DNA from: Saccharopolyspora galaxeae
GTDB lineage: Bacteria > Actinomycetota > Actinomycetes > Mycobacteriales > Pseudonocardiaceae
Assembly: GCF_016526145.1 (NCBI RefSeq)
Contig: NZ_JADDUE010000001.1
Span: 620,001 to 684,000 of the forward strand
Reading direction: 5' to 3'
Length of the DNA: 64,000 bases
Numbering within the stretch: the first letter of the stretch is position 1; each line of letters begins with the position of its first letter. The position numbers were made by a program, and so were the translations under genes. Below are positions 55,018 to 63,989 of the stretch, one piece after another. The notes under the pieces were generated by a model, which was not told the DNA's origin, made no database searches, and saw only the letters and a program-made list of their open reading frames with translations.

Positions 55018-55243
55018 GCGCGGTGACCGCGATATGGGATCCGTGGTTTTCGGTGCATTGTTCGCGGCCGGGTCATCGTCAACGGCCGGGCGACATCCGA
55101 TGCGTAACGAAAATGTGAACGCCGATTTTGCGCCGGGGCGTGAAGGCGTTTTGACACGCTCCGTCCGGAGCATTTCCACAAGGCGTGATGATTCGGCACC
55201 GAATCCCGGAGGAATGCGGTCGGGGGTTGCACTGCGCAGAACA

Positions 55244-55285
55244 AACGGCCCGGAACCATCCGCGCCAGGACGATTCCGGGCCGTT
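55244..55285 (-). terminator. Terminator downstream of mycP
   Basis: A perfect 12-bp stem (AACGGCCCGGAA, 55244-55255, complement 55274-55285) with an 18-nt loop, ending 20 bp from the mycP stop on the minus strand. Confidence 0.75.
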
Positions 55286-55304
55286 CGCCGGCCGTTCCGC
55301 GCCG

Positions 55305-56696
55305 CTACTCCGCGTCCTGCCCTGCTTCCCGCGCCCGCACGGCGCGCCGCGCGCGCACCAAGAACGCCGTGAACAGCACCGCTCCGATGCCGCCGAGCGA
55401 GCCGCCGAAGGCGATCGTCAGCGCGAGCCAGTTCGGCTGCGGGATCACGTCCGCTCCGAGCCGCGCGGGCTTGACCGGCGCGGGCCGCTGGCCGTGCTCG
55501 GCGGGGATCACGTTGTCCAGCGCGGCCATCGGGTCGATCAGGCCGTAGCCGACGATGTCGTTGCGGCCGTTCGGCCCGCCGGGGCTCAGCGCGGTCTTCT
55601 CGATCCGGTCCATCACTTCGCCCGCGGACAGCTCGGGGTGCTTCTGCTTGATCAGCACCGCCAGCCCGGAGACGTAGGGCGCGGCGAAGCTGGTGCCCTG
55701 GATCGGGCCCGGCTGGCCGCCCTGCCCGGTCGCGAGCTGGTTGACGACCGTGGTGCCGCCCTTGCCCGGGTCGAGCCCGGTGAGGTTCTCGCCGGGCGCT
55801 GCGACGTCCACCCACGGGCCGGGGACGGTGAACTCCGACGGCTGGCCCTGCTGTCCGACCGACCCGACCGTGAGCACGTACTTGTCGAACCAGGCGGGCA
55901 GCACCGCGGTGGTCGGGGAACCGGACGGGTTCTTCTGGCAGCTGTCCTGCGTGTTGCCCGCAGCAGCGACGACGACGATGCCCTTGTCGTAGGCGTTCTT
56001 GACCGCGTTGCCCAGTCGGTTGTTGTGGTCGCCGAGGTCCGCCATCGCCTGCGCCATCGGCTGGCAGGACGACTGCGAGATGTTGATGACGCTGACGTTC
56101 TGGTCGACGGCGTGCTGCACGGCCTGCGCCATCGACTGCGTGTCGCCGACCGTCTTGTTCTGCTGCTTGTCCTGGAACAGCTGGGAGGACTGGCGGATCG
56201 ACATGATCGTCGAATCGGGCGCCACTCCGGTGAATCCCGTCTCGGGGGAGTCGGAGGCCCCGATGATCCCGGCGACCACGGTGCCGTGGCCGTCGCAGTC
56301 GGAGTTCGCCCCGCCGTCCGGCACGGCGCTACCTCCGCCGCCGTTCAGCTGCAGCCGCGGATGCGGGTTCACGCCGGTGTCGATCACCGCGACCGTCGCG
56401 CCGGAGCCGGTGTAGCCCTGCTCGTGCGCCCGCTCGAAACCGAGCGTGCGCTGGCTCCACGGCTTCTCCTGAACCGAGGTGCCGCCGCTGTTGGGCTGCA
56501 TGCAGCCCTGCGCGGCTTCGTAGTTCCCGGTAACCCCGAGCGGCCCGCTGGGCGGGGTGGCGGGAGTCAGCTCCGGCGGCTGGAAGTCCAAGGGGTCCTC
56601 GGCGGAGGCGGGCATCGCAGGGCCGAACACCGTCACGCCCACTACCGCCGACAGCGCCAGCGCGCGCCGCAACGACCGGTTGGTGCGGCTGGTCAT
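55305..56696 (-). CDS. mycP: Mycosin MycP, membrane-anchored subtilisin-like protease of the type VII system
   Basis: A 463-residue secreted S8 serine protease that stabilises and processes for the ESX complex. A signal peptide ends near residue 32 (MPASAED). The catalytic triad is Asp106 (VIDTGVN), His137 (CDGHGTVVAG) and Ser336 (GTSFAAPYVSG); the oxyanion Asn is in AAAGNTQ. Extra cysteines (CMQP, SDCDG, SSCQP, DSCQK) fit the disulfides of mycosins. A C-terminal membrane helix (NWLALTIAFGGSLGGIGAVL) is followed by a basic tail. ATG 56696 overlaps the eccD stop by one base, so the two are coupled. Confidence 0.94.
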   Translation of the reverse strand: MTSRTNRSLRRALALSAVVGVTVFGPAMPASAEDPLDFQPPELTPATPPSGPLGVTGNYEAAQGCMQPNSGGTSVQEKPWSQRTLGFERAHEQGYTGSGATVAVIDTGVNPHPRLQLNGGGGSAVPDGGANSDCDGHGTVVAGIIGASDSPETGFTGVAPDSTIMSIRQSSQLFQDKQQNKTVGDTQSMAQAVQHAVDQNVSVINISQSSCQPMAQAMADLGDHNNRLGNAVKNAYDKGIVVVAAAGNTQDSCQKNPSGSPTTAVLPAWFDKYVLTVGSVGQQGQPSEFTVPGPWVDVAAPGENLTGLDPGKGGTTVVNQLATGQGGQPGPIQGTSFAAPYVSGLAVLIKQKHPELSAGEVMDRIEKTALSPGGPNGRNDIVGYGLIDPMAALDNVIPAEHGQRPAPVKPARLGADVIPQPNWLALTIAFGGSLGGIGAVLFTAFLVRARRAVRAREAGQDAE

Positions 56697-58114
56697 CAGA
56701 ACGAGAGGTTCAGGTCGCGGACCGCCATGTACAGGTCCATGACGCCGAGTGCGAGCGGCAGCACCAGCGCGATCAGCACCGCCTCCAGGATGTCCACCGT
56801 CCGCCGCTGCACCGGCGAGAACCGCCGGTTCGGGAACACCACGCCGAACACCAGCGCCAGCACGCCGAGCAGCAGCAGCGGCGGGAACACCCCGGCCACC
56901 CAGACCGGCTGCTGCGCGACCATCACCAGCAACCCGGCGGTGACGCCGAGCGCCGCGAGCAGACCGGTCAGCAGCAGCGCCACCGCTTGACTGCCGTTGG
57001 CGTAGTTGCGGCCGCGCAGCAGCAGCACCGCGGACACGACCACGGCCAGCAGCGGGCCGAAGACGCCGTGCTCGGACGTCACGGCCGCGAGGATCGCGCC
57101 GAGCGCCGCGGTCAGCCCGCAGCCGATGATCAGCCCGGTCATGTACTGGTGCGCCAGCCCGGTGCGGCGCTCGATCATCCGGTAGTCCGGGAAGCCCGCG
57201 TCCTCCTTGAGGTCTTCGGCGTTGCCCGGCACGTGCGGCAGCGGCAGCTTGGCGAGCTGGATGGTCAGCCGCGGCAGCAGCGAGATCCCGGCGAGCCCGA
57301 CCGCGGCGGCGCCCGCGGCGACTCCGGCAGCAGTGGCTTCCCGCGGCAGCAGCGTCGCGACGATGAACGCCAGCACGCCGAACGAGGACACGGTGGCCGC
57401 GGCGATGAACGTGACCACGCCGGTGCCGATCACCATCAGCGAGATCGACGCGAAGATCAGCACCAGCGCGCTGGCCAGCAGCAGGCCCGGCCGCAGGCTG
57501 TCGCCGAACGGAATGGCGTTGAGCCCGGCCACGAACGCCATCGGCAGCCCGCCCGCCCCGGCGATCACCGTGCCGGTGGTGGGGGCGCCGTAGGCGCGGG
57601 CGACGATCGAGCCGATGCCGGTGGCGAACACCGCAACGAACAGCGCCACGACAGCCGTGACGATGTGGAACAGCAGCCCGCCGGTGACGCTGGTCAACCC
57701 CAGCGCCGCGGCCGCGCCGACCATCGCCAGCGCGCCCGCGGTGTGCCCGATCTTGTTCGCGGTCTCCTTGGTCCACGGCCGGTAGCTGCCCGGCTCGGCC
57801 TCGGCGAGCGCGTCGACCACGTCGTCGTACAGCGGCGGGGGCGGATTGTCCGAACGACGCCGCAGTTGCAGCAGGTCACCGTCCACAATGCCCAGCGAGG
57901 CCAGCGTCTGGCTGTTGTCCAGCGGCTCGTCGCCGAGCTTGGCCAGGCACCACCCGCCGTGCCGCGAACCGCCGTCGGGTGCGGTCTCTCGGGACATGTC
58001 CAGCAGCATCGGCAGCAGATCCGCCACCGCGACATCGGCGGGCAGCGCCAAATCGATGCGAGTGTTCGGCGCCACCACTGTCACGCGGCTGAACACCGTG
58101 GTCCCGGTAGCCAC
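56696..58114 (-). CDS. eccD: Type VII secretion system integral membrane protein EccD
   Basis: A 472-residue membrane protein that forms the dimeric channel-like barrel of the ESX complex. The first 95 residues form the ubiquitin-like cytosolic domain (FSRVTVVAPNTRIDLALP, then LPMLLDMS and SLGIVDGDLLQLR). Eleven hydrophobic helices follow from about residue 128 (AGALAMVGAAAALGLTSVTG) to the C terminus. GTG 58114 is chosen, with a GGGGG-rich region about eight bases before it. It is the first gene of an eccD-mycP unit and divergent from eccC. Confidence 0.92.
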   Translation of the reverse strand: MATGTTVFSRVTVVAPNTRIDLALPADVAVADLLPMLLDMSRETAPDGGSRHGGWCLAKLGDEPLDNSQTLASLGIVDGDLLQLRRRSDNPPPPLYDDVVDALAEAEPGSYRPWTKETANKIGHTAGALAMVGAAAALGLTSVTGGLLFHIVTAVVALFVAVFATGIGSIVARAYGAPTTGTVIAGAGGLPMAFVAGLNAIPFGDSLRPGLLLASALVLIFASISLMVIGTGVVTFIAAATVSSFGVLAFIVATLLPREATAAGVAAGAAAVGLAGISLLPRLTIQLAKLPLPHVPGNAEDLKEDAGFPDYRMIERRTGLAHQYMTGLIIGCGLTAALGAILAAVTSEHGVFGPLLAVVVSAVLLLRGRNYANGSQAVALLLTGLLAALGVTAGLLVMVAQQPVWVAGVFPPLLLLGVLALVFGVVFPNRRFSPVQRRTVDILEAVLIALVLPLALGVMDLYMAVRDLNLSF

Positions 58115-58417
58115 TCCAGGCCCCCTACTTCCTAGGTCCGTGCATTCCGCTCGCTCCACGAAGGACGGTCGGTTTCTCGCCGAAAGCGGCCCGCCCGGCC
58201 GCGAAGCGCCCCTAGTATGGCCGCACCGACCGCGAGCGGGTGAAGGGTTTGGTCCAACTCGTGCCAACACGTTGATATCCGGTTGGTCACGAGCACGGTC
58301 GAGTCCCGGGGTTCCGCGGACGGCGCCGCCGCGGGCAGTGCAGAATGCCGCCCGCGGTCCGCGGCCGCCGCGCCCGGCCGCACGCATTGCCACGAGAAGG
58401 AAAGGTTGTCGCCTCCG
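58115..58417. other. Divergent control region between eccD and eccC
   Basis: About 300 bp without a supportable gene. The sequence near 58265-58290 is locally AT-richer (CACGTTGATATCCGG), a plausible promoter zone, but a definite -10/-35 pair is not assigned. AAGGAAAGG (58397-58405) provides the eccC ribosome-binding site. Confidence 0.45.
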
Positions 58418-61400
58418 GTGAGCACGCTGCAGTTCAAGCGAATGCCGCGACTGGCCGCTCCGAGGCCACCGGGTGGGGAGGTGCACCTCGAACCACCGCC
58501 GGAGATTCCGCGGGTGATCCCGGGCAACATCGTCCAGAAGGTGCTTCCGGGCGTCATGATCGTGGCATCGCTCGGGATGATGGCGTTCATGCTTCAGCGG
58601 GCCAAGGACAACCCGATGATGATGATGATGCCGATGATGATGCTGGTCAGCACCGTCGGCATGATGGCTGGTGGCGGCCGGGAAGGCGGCCAGAAGAAGG
58701 CCGAGATGAACGAGGACCGCAAGGACTACCTGCGCTACCTCGGCCAGATGCGGGAACGCGCCAGGGAAGCCGCCGACGAGCAGCGGCTGGCCCGCGAGTG
58801 GGTGCACCCGGACCCGCAGACGCTCTGGTCCATTGCGGACGGTTCCCGCCGGATGTGGGAGCGGCGCCCGAACGACAACGACTTCTGCCAGGTGCGCGTG
58901 GGCCGCGGTTCGCAGCGGCTGGAGACCCGCCTGGTGCCGCCGCAGACCGGCCCGGTCGAGGAGCTGGAGCCGATCACCACGCTGGCGCTGCGCCGGTTCG
59001 TGCGCGCGCACTCGCTGGTGTCCGGCCTGCCGATCGCCACCTCGCTGCGCGGGTTCGCCGCGGTCGGGCTGCAGGGCGAGCGCGAGCTGGCGCGCGGGCT
59101 GGCGCGGGCGATGCTGACCCAGCTCGCCACCTTCCACACCCCCGACGACGTGATCATCGCGGTCGCCTCCAGCGGCCGCTCGCGCAGCGAGTGGGACTGG
59201 GTGAAGTGGCTGCCGCACGCCCAGCACCCCACCGAGACCGACGGCATCGGCCCGATGCGGCTGATGGCCGGTTCGCTGCGCGCCATCGAGGAGATGCTCG
59301 GCGAGGAACTCGCCGACCGCCCGCGGTTCCAGCGCAACGCGGCTCCGCCGGAGGGCCGCCCGCACGTCGTGATCCTGCTCGACGACGCCGAGATCAGCCG
59401 CGAGGAGCAGATCGTCGTCGAAGGCGGCATGGCAGGCGTGACGCTGATCGACCTCACCGACGTGCTCGGCCAGCTCACCGCGCGCCGCGGGATGCGGATC
59501 GTGGTGGAGCCGGACCGGATCGGCGCCCGCGGGCAGAACAGCGTGGAGTGGTTCGGCGAACCGGACTCGCTGACCATGGCGGAGGCCACCTCGGTGGCCC
59601 GGATGATGTCGCCGTACCGGGTCCCGAGCGGAGCCGCGGCAGTGGAGGACGACGGCGCGTTCGAGCCGCTGAAGACCCCGCTGAACTACATCGAGCAGCT
59701 GGGGCTGGCGGGCGACCCGGTCACCTTCGACCTGAACGAGGCGTGGCGGCCGCGTCCGCGCGAGGACCTCTACCGGGTCGCGATCGGACCCGGTGAGCAG
59801 GGCGAGATCGTGCACCTGGACATCAAGGAGACCGCCTACGGCGGCATGGGCCCGCACGGGCTGTGCATCGGTGCGACCGGCTCCGGCAAGTCGGAGTTCC
59901 TGCGCACGATCGTGCTCGGGCTGCTGGCGACGCACTCCTCGGCGGCGTTGAACTTCGTGCTGGTCGACTTCAAGGGCGGTGCGACGTTCAACGGTTTCGA
60001 GACCGCGCCGCACGTCTCGGCCAGCGTCTCCAACCTGGGCGACGACGCCACGCTGGTGGACCGGATGCAGGCCGCGCTGGACGGCGAGATGAACCGCCGC
60101 CAGGAAGTGCTGAACAAGGCGGGCGCGCGCAACGTCTGGGACTACCGCAAGCTCTACGAAGCCGGTGACGACAACGCGCAGGAGCCGATGCCCGCGCTGT
60201 TCGTGGTGATCGACGAGTTCAGCGAGCTGCTCTCGCAGAAGCCGGACTTCGCCGAGCTGTTCACCATGATCGGCCGGCTGGGCCGGTCGCTGCAGGTCCA
60301 CTTGCTGCTGGCCTCGCAGCGGGTGGACGAGGGCAAGCTGCGCGGTCTGCAGGCGCACCTGTCCTACCGGGTCGGGCTCAAGACCTTCGACGCTTCGGAA
60401 TCCCGTGCGGCGATCGGGATGCCGGACGCCGCGGACCTGCCCGCCGACGGTGGGCACGGCTACCTCAAGCATCCCGAGGGCATGGACCGCTTCCGCGCCG
60501 CCTACGTCTCCGAGCACGACCACCAGACCAGCGGCCGGCGTCCGATGGGCATCGCGGCCTCGCCGGTCACCGGCGAGAAGCGGCCGCGGGAGTTCACCCC
60601 GGAATACGTGGAAAAGCCTCCGGAACCGGAGACCCCGGTGGTCGAGGAGCCCAAGGAGACCAAGGACGACACCGCTGCCCCGACCGACTTCCAGCTGGTG
60701 ATCCGCAAGGTCGAGGGCGCGGGCCCGCCCGCGCACACGGTCTGGCTGCCGCCGCTGGACGCACCGCCCACTTTGGACGGTCTGCTGCCGCCGCTGCAGG
60801 CGACCGACGACCGCGGCTACACCGCAGCCGGGTCGTTCAACAGCGGGCGGTTGCAGGTGCCGGTCGGGCTGATCGACGTGCCGTACCACCAGCGCCAGGA
60901 CTCGCTGACGCTGGACCTGGCGGGTGCCCAGGGGCACGGCGCGGTCGTCGGCGGCCCGCAGGCGGGCAAGTCCAACCTGCTGCGCACCATGATCACTTCG
61001 ATGGCGCTCACGCACACCCCGCAGGAGGTGCAGTTCTACTGCATCGACCTCGGTGGCGGTGCGCTCTCGGCGCTGCGGAACCTGCCGCACGTCGGCGCGT
61101 TCGGCAGCCGCCGCGATCCGGACACGGTGCGCCGTACGATCGCCGAGATCAAGGCGCTGATGACCGCGCGGGAGGCCCGGTTCCAGGAGACCGGCCTCGA
61201 CTCGATGAGCGATTTCCGCGCCCGCAAGCAGCGCGGCGAGCTCACCGACGACCCGTACGGCGACGTGTTCCTGATCATCGACGGCTGGGAGGCGTTCCGC
61301 GCCGAGACGGAGTTCGAGCCGCTGGAACCCGAGATCAACAACCTCGCGCAGCAGGGCTTGGCGTTCGGCATCCACGTGTTCCTGTCCGCGAACCGGTGGT

Positions 61401-62527
61401 CGGGCATCCGCCCGGTGCTCAAGGACAACCTCGGCACCCGGCTGGAGCTGCGGCTCGGCGATCCGGGCGAGTCGGAGGTGAACCGCAAGGTCGCCCTGAC
61501 CGTTCCGGAAGGACGGCCCGGACGCGGTCTGCACGCGTCCCAGCTGCACTTCCTGACCGCGCTGCCGCGGGTGGACAGCGAGAAGCTGGGTGACCGCATC
61601 CCCGTGGAGCGCAAGCGCGCGGAGGAGGCCAGGAAGCGCGGCGCGGACGAGGCCGAGCGCACGCCGCGCCCCGGCTGGCAGCTCTACAACGACGACCTCG
61701 CCGACGGGGTCGCCGACCTGGTCAACCGGGTGAAGAGTTCGTGGAAGGGTCGTCCGGCGCCGCAGGTCAGGCTGCTGCCGGAGCTGCTGCCGTACGAGCA
61801 GCTGCCGACGCTGGAGCAGCAGCCCCGGCCGCACCTGGTGCCGATCGGCATCAACGAGGACGGGCTCAACCCGGTCTACCTGGACTTCAAGGCGGAGCCG
61901 CACTTCTACGCCTTCGCCGAGCGGGAATCGGGCAAGACTTCGCTGCTGCGCACGATCGTCCGCGGCATCACGACGCGCTACACGCCGCAGGAGGCGCTGA
62001 TCCTGCTGGTCGACGTGCGCCGCACGATGCTCGGGTTCATCGACTCGCCGCACCTGATGGAGTACACCGTCACGACCGAGCAGCTCAAGAACAACGTCCG
62101 CGACGTGGCCGCGGCGCTGAAGAAGCGGATGCCGGGTCCGGACGTGACCCAGCAGCAGCTGCGGGACCGGTCCTGGTGGACGGGTCCGGAGCTGTTCGTC
62201 GTGATCGACGACTACGAGCTGGTCTCGCCGCAGGGCAACAATCCGCTGACGCCGTTGCAGGAGTACGTCGCCCAGGCCACCGACGTGGGCCTGCACATGA
62301 TCATCGTGCGGAACTCCGGCAATGCGGGTCGCGCGCTGTTCGAGCCGATCATCGGCAAGATGCGGGAGGTTTCCGCGCCGGGTCTGGCGATGAGCGCCAA
62401 CAAGGACGACGGGCAGCTGGTCGGCAACATCAAGTCGCGGCAGCTGCCGCCGGGCCGGGGCACCTTGGTCAGCAGGCGGCTGCGGACGCCGCAACAGATT
62501 CAGACCGCGATGATCCGCCCGGAGTGA
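58418..62527 (+). CDS. eccC: Type VII secretion ATPase EccC (FtsK/SpoIIIE family)
   Basis: A 1369-residue motor protein of the ESX system. Two membrane segments lie at about residues 38-85, the second a methionine-rich stretch (PMMMMMPMMMLVSTVGMM), followed by the DUF/stalk region. Three FtsK-like ATPase domains follow. D1 has GATGSGKSE (Lys491) and FVVIDEFSELL. D2 has GGPQAGKSN (Lys851) and VFLIIDGWEAF. D3 has ERESGKTS (Lys1173) and LFVVIDDYELV. All three Walker A lysines are present. The protein is a single chain, not split as in ESX-1. GTG 58418 is taken; TTG 58406 is closer to the ribosome-binding site and also in frame. Confidence 0.94.
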   Translation: MSTLQFKRMPRLAAPRPPGGEVHLEPPPEIPRVIPGNIVQKVLPGVMIVASLGMMAFMLQRAKDNPMMMMMPMMMLVSTVGMMAGGGREGGQKKAEMNEDRKDYLRYLGQMRERAREAADEQRLAREWVHPDPQTLWSIADGSRRMWERRPNDNDFCQVRVGRGSQRLETRLVPPQTGPVEELEPITTLALRRFVRAHSLVSGLPIATSLRGFAAVGLQGERELARGLARAMLTQLATFHTPDDVIIAVASSGRSRSEWDWVKWLPHAQHPTETDGIGPMRLMAGSLRAIEEMLGEELADRPRFQRNAAPPEGRPHVVILLDDAEISREEQIVVEGGMAGVTLIDLTDVLGQLTARRGMRIVVEPDRIGARGQNSVEWFGEPDSLTMAEATSVARMMSPYRVPSGAAAVEDDGAFEPLKTPLNYIEQLGLAGDPVTFDLNEAWRPRPREDLYRVAIGPGEQGEIVHLDIKETAYGGMGPHGLCIGATGSGKSEFLRTIVLGLLATHSSAALNFVLVDFKGGATFNGFETAPHVSASVSNLGDDATLVDRMQAALDGEMNRRQEVLNKAGARNVWDYRKLYEAGDDNAQEPMPALFVVIDEFSELLSQKPDFAELFTMIGRLGRSLQVHLLLASQRVDEGKLRGLQAHLSYRVGLKTFDASESRAAIGMPDAADLPADGGHGYLKHPEGMDRFRAAYVSEHDHQTSGRRPMGIAASPVTGEKRPREFTPEYVEKPPEPETPVVEEPKETKDDTAAPTDFQLVIRKVEGAGPPAHTVWLPPLDAPPTLDGLLPPLQATDDRGYTAAGSFNSGRLQVPVGLIDVPYHQRQDSLTLDLAGAQGHGAVVGGPQAGKSNLLRTMITSMALTHTPQEVQFYCIDLGGGALSALRNLPHVGAFGSRRDPDTVRRTIAEIKALMTAREARFQETGLDSMSDFRARKQRGELTDDPYGDVFLIIDGWEAFRAETEFEPLEPEINNLAQQGLAFGIHVFLSANRWSGIRPVLKDNLGTRLELRLGDPGESEVNRKVALTVPEGRPGRGLHASQLHFLTALPRVDSEKLGDRIPVERKRAEEARKRGADEAERTPRPGWQLYNDDLADGVADLVNRVKSSWKGRPAPQVRLLPELLPYEQLPTLEQQPRPHLVPIGINEDGLNPVYLDFKAEPHFYAFAERESGKTSLLRTIVRGITTRYTPQEALILLVDVRRTMLGFIDSPHLMEYTVTTEQLKNNVRDVAAALKKRMPGPDVTQQQLRDRSWWTGPELFVVIDDYELVSPQGNNPLTPLQEYVAQATDVGLHMIIVRNSGNAGRALFEPIIGKMREVSAPGLAMSANKDDGQLVGNIKSRQLPPGRGTLVSRRLRTPQQIQTAMIRPE

Positions 62528-62554
62528 TCGCCGGACCGGATCGGGCAATACCAC

Positions 62555-62586
62555 GGACCTCCCTCGCCGATCGGTGGGGGAGGTCC
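62555..62586 (+). terminator. Terminator after eccC
   Basis: A 9-bp stem (GGACCTCCC, 62555-62563, complement 62578-62586), extendable by wobble pairs, with a 14-nt loop, 27 bp past the stop. It separates eccC from the regulator gene. Confidence 0.7.
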
Positions 62587-62660
62587 GCCGTTCCAGGCGT
62601 GCGGAACGCGAAATCATGACACGATCGAGCGAAGATCTTGCTCCGATGTAACACTTAAAC

Positions 62661-62679
62661 TGTGTCCATGTCGGACACA
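62661..62679. promoter_or_regulatory. Palindrome overlapping the start codon of the XRE regulator
   Basis: TGTGTCC (62661-62667) and GGACACA (62673-62679) are perfect inverted half-sites around ATGTC, whose ATG is the start codon. A protein dimer bound here would block transcription or translation start, so autoregulation by the HTH protein is likely. Confidence 0.6.
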
Positions 62680-63558
62680 CCGCGAGCTCGTGCTCTGGGA
62701 AAGGAATTACGCTCCGCACGGGCGGAGTCCGGGTTGACGATGCGCCAGGTCGGCAGCTTGATCGGCTGTTCGGAAGCAAAGGTCAGCCGGCTGGAGACCG
62801 CCCGGCGCAGACTGTCCCCGCCCACCGTGCGCGCGTTCCTGGACGCGCTCGACGTGCGCGGCGGGGAACGGGACCGGCTGCTGCGGATGGCGCACGACAT
62901 CGATCGCACCGCCTGGTGGGAATCCGGCGGCGGGCTGCCCGCGCAGCTCACCGAACTCGCCGACGCGGAAAGCCGCGCGGTGCGCATCACCGAACTGTCC
63001 GAAGTGCTCATTCCGGGGCTGCTGCAGATCCCGGAGTACTCCCGCGCGCTGTTCGCCGCGACCGAAGTGGAACCGCAGCACCGCGACCGGCTCGTCGCGG
63101 CCCGGCTGGCGCGCCAGCAGATCTTGAACGAGCCGGAACCGGTGCGCTACCTGGTGCTGCTGGACGAGGCGGCGCTGCGCCGGGCGGTCGGCGGCAGGCT
63201 GGTGATGGCCGACCAGTTGCGCGCGGTGCTCAAAACGGCCCGGCTGCCGAACGTGACGCTGCAGGTGATGCCGTTCTCGCTCGGCGCGCACACCGGGCTG
63301 GACGGCCCGTTCCTGCTGCTGGAGTTCGAGCGGAGCAAGCCGCTGGTGCACTTGGAGCAGCGGCGCTGCGGCGCATTCCTCGATGCTCCGGAAGATGTCA
63401 CCCCGTTCCAGCGCGCTCGCTCTACGCTGTGCCGGACCGCGATGAGCCCGGCGCGTTCGGCCGACCTCGTCGCGGCCTATGCCGATGCGTACGAGCGTGA
63501 GGAGGACACCGGTGATGGGCGGCGGGAAGCGCTGGCGGAAGTCGAGCTACAGCGGTAG
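62668..63558 (+). CDS. XRE-family helix-turn-helix regulator with DUF5753 domain
   Basis: A 296-residue regulator. The N-terminal XRE HTH is LGKELRSARAESGLTMRQVGSLIGCSEAKVSRLETARR (in pieces, about 10-50). From about residue 95 the DUF5753 domain follows: ITELSEVLIPGLLQIPEYSRALF, then LVLLDEAALRRAVGG, LPNVTLQVMPFSLGAHTGLDGPF and a C-terminal YADAYEREED-like end. Such proteins are abundant in Streptomyces and Pseudonocardiaceae and are usually followed by a DUF397 gene, as here. ATG 62668; GTG 62662 is an alternative. The 3' end overlaps the DUF397 gene by 44 bp. Confidence 0.93.
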   Translation: MSDTPRARALGKELRSARAESGLTMRQVGSLIGCSEAKVSRLETARRRLSPPTVRAFLDALDVRGGERDRLLRMAHDIDRTAWWESGGGLPAQLTELADAESRAVRITELSEVLIPGLLQIPEYSRALFAATEVEPQHRDRLVAARLARQQILNEPEPVRYLVLLDEAALRRAVGGRLVMADQLRAVLKTARLPNVTLQVMPFSLGAHTGLDGPFLLLEFERSKPLVHLEQRRCGAFLDAPEDVTPFQRARSTLCRTAMSPARSADLVAAYADAYEREEDTGDGRREALAEVELQR

Positions 63559-63793
63559 CCAGTCGGCTTGCGTGGAGGTCGGCGGCGTGGCGGCGGTGGT
63601 CCGCGTCCGGGATTCCAAGGACCGTTCCGCGGTGTTGCGCTTCCGCCGCGAGCAGTGGCGCAGCTTCGTCGCCGACCTCAAGCGGCGCGAATCGCCGTTT
63701 CCCGCGCGGCGCATTGCCGCAGTTCTGCGCGCGAATGCGCCCGCACCGTTTTGCAGCGGCACACCGGGAGCGGACGTCAAGCGATCTGTGTGA
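63515..63793 (+). CDS. DUF397 small protein, partner of the XRE-DUF5753 regulator
   Basis: A 92-residue protein. Residues 1-52 match DUF397: WRKSSYSGSQSACVEVGG, VVRVRDSKD, then LRFRREQWRSFVADLKR. The family usually ends about here; this one continues for roughly 40 more residues (ending GADVKRSV) with no match, perhaps a lost stop codon. Partners of this type act with the XRE protein in development or stress, possibly as a toxin-antitoxin-like pair. ATG 63515 (or GTG 63512) has GGAGG at 63501-63505, within the preceding gene, so translation is coupled. Confidence 0.85.
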   Translation: MGGGKRWRKSSYSGSQSACVEVGGVAAVVRVRDSKDRSAVLRFRREQWRSFVADLKRRESPFPARRIAAVLRANAPAPFCSGTPGADVKRSV

Positions 63794-63989
63794 ATGCCAC
63801 CCGATCGAGGGCAGATTGTTGAAGTGAGCGCACCCTCGGCACCTAGGCTGCTTCGGTGAATTCTGATCGGGGGGGAGTTCAACTCGGGCAAAGTTCCGTT
63901 CCCGTCGGCAAGCCTGCCTGCCGCCGAAGACACCGCCGCTGCAGCGTCCGGGTCGGAGGTTCGGCCGGTGGCGCGTGAAGGAGTTGTTG

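Noticed and set aside
56696-62779. A 2027-codon open frame on the minus strand covering eccD and all of eccC
   Set aside because: Only its last 472 codons (eccD) are real. The rest is the antisense of eccC, open because of high GC content, with composition unlike protein and no domain.
63858-63977. A short frame starting GTG near 63858
   Set aside because: It is short, Arg-rich, without a ribosome-binding site, and interrupted before the window end.
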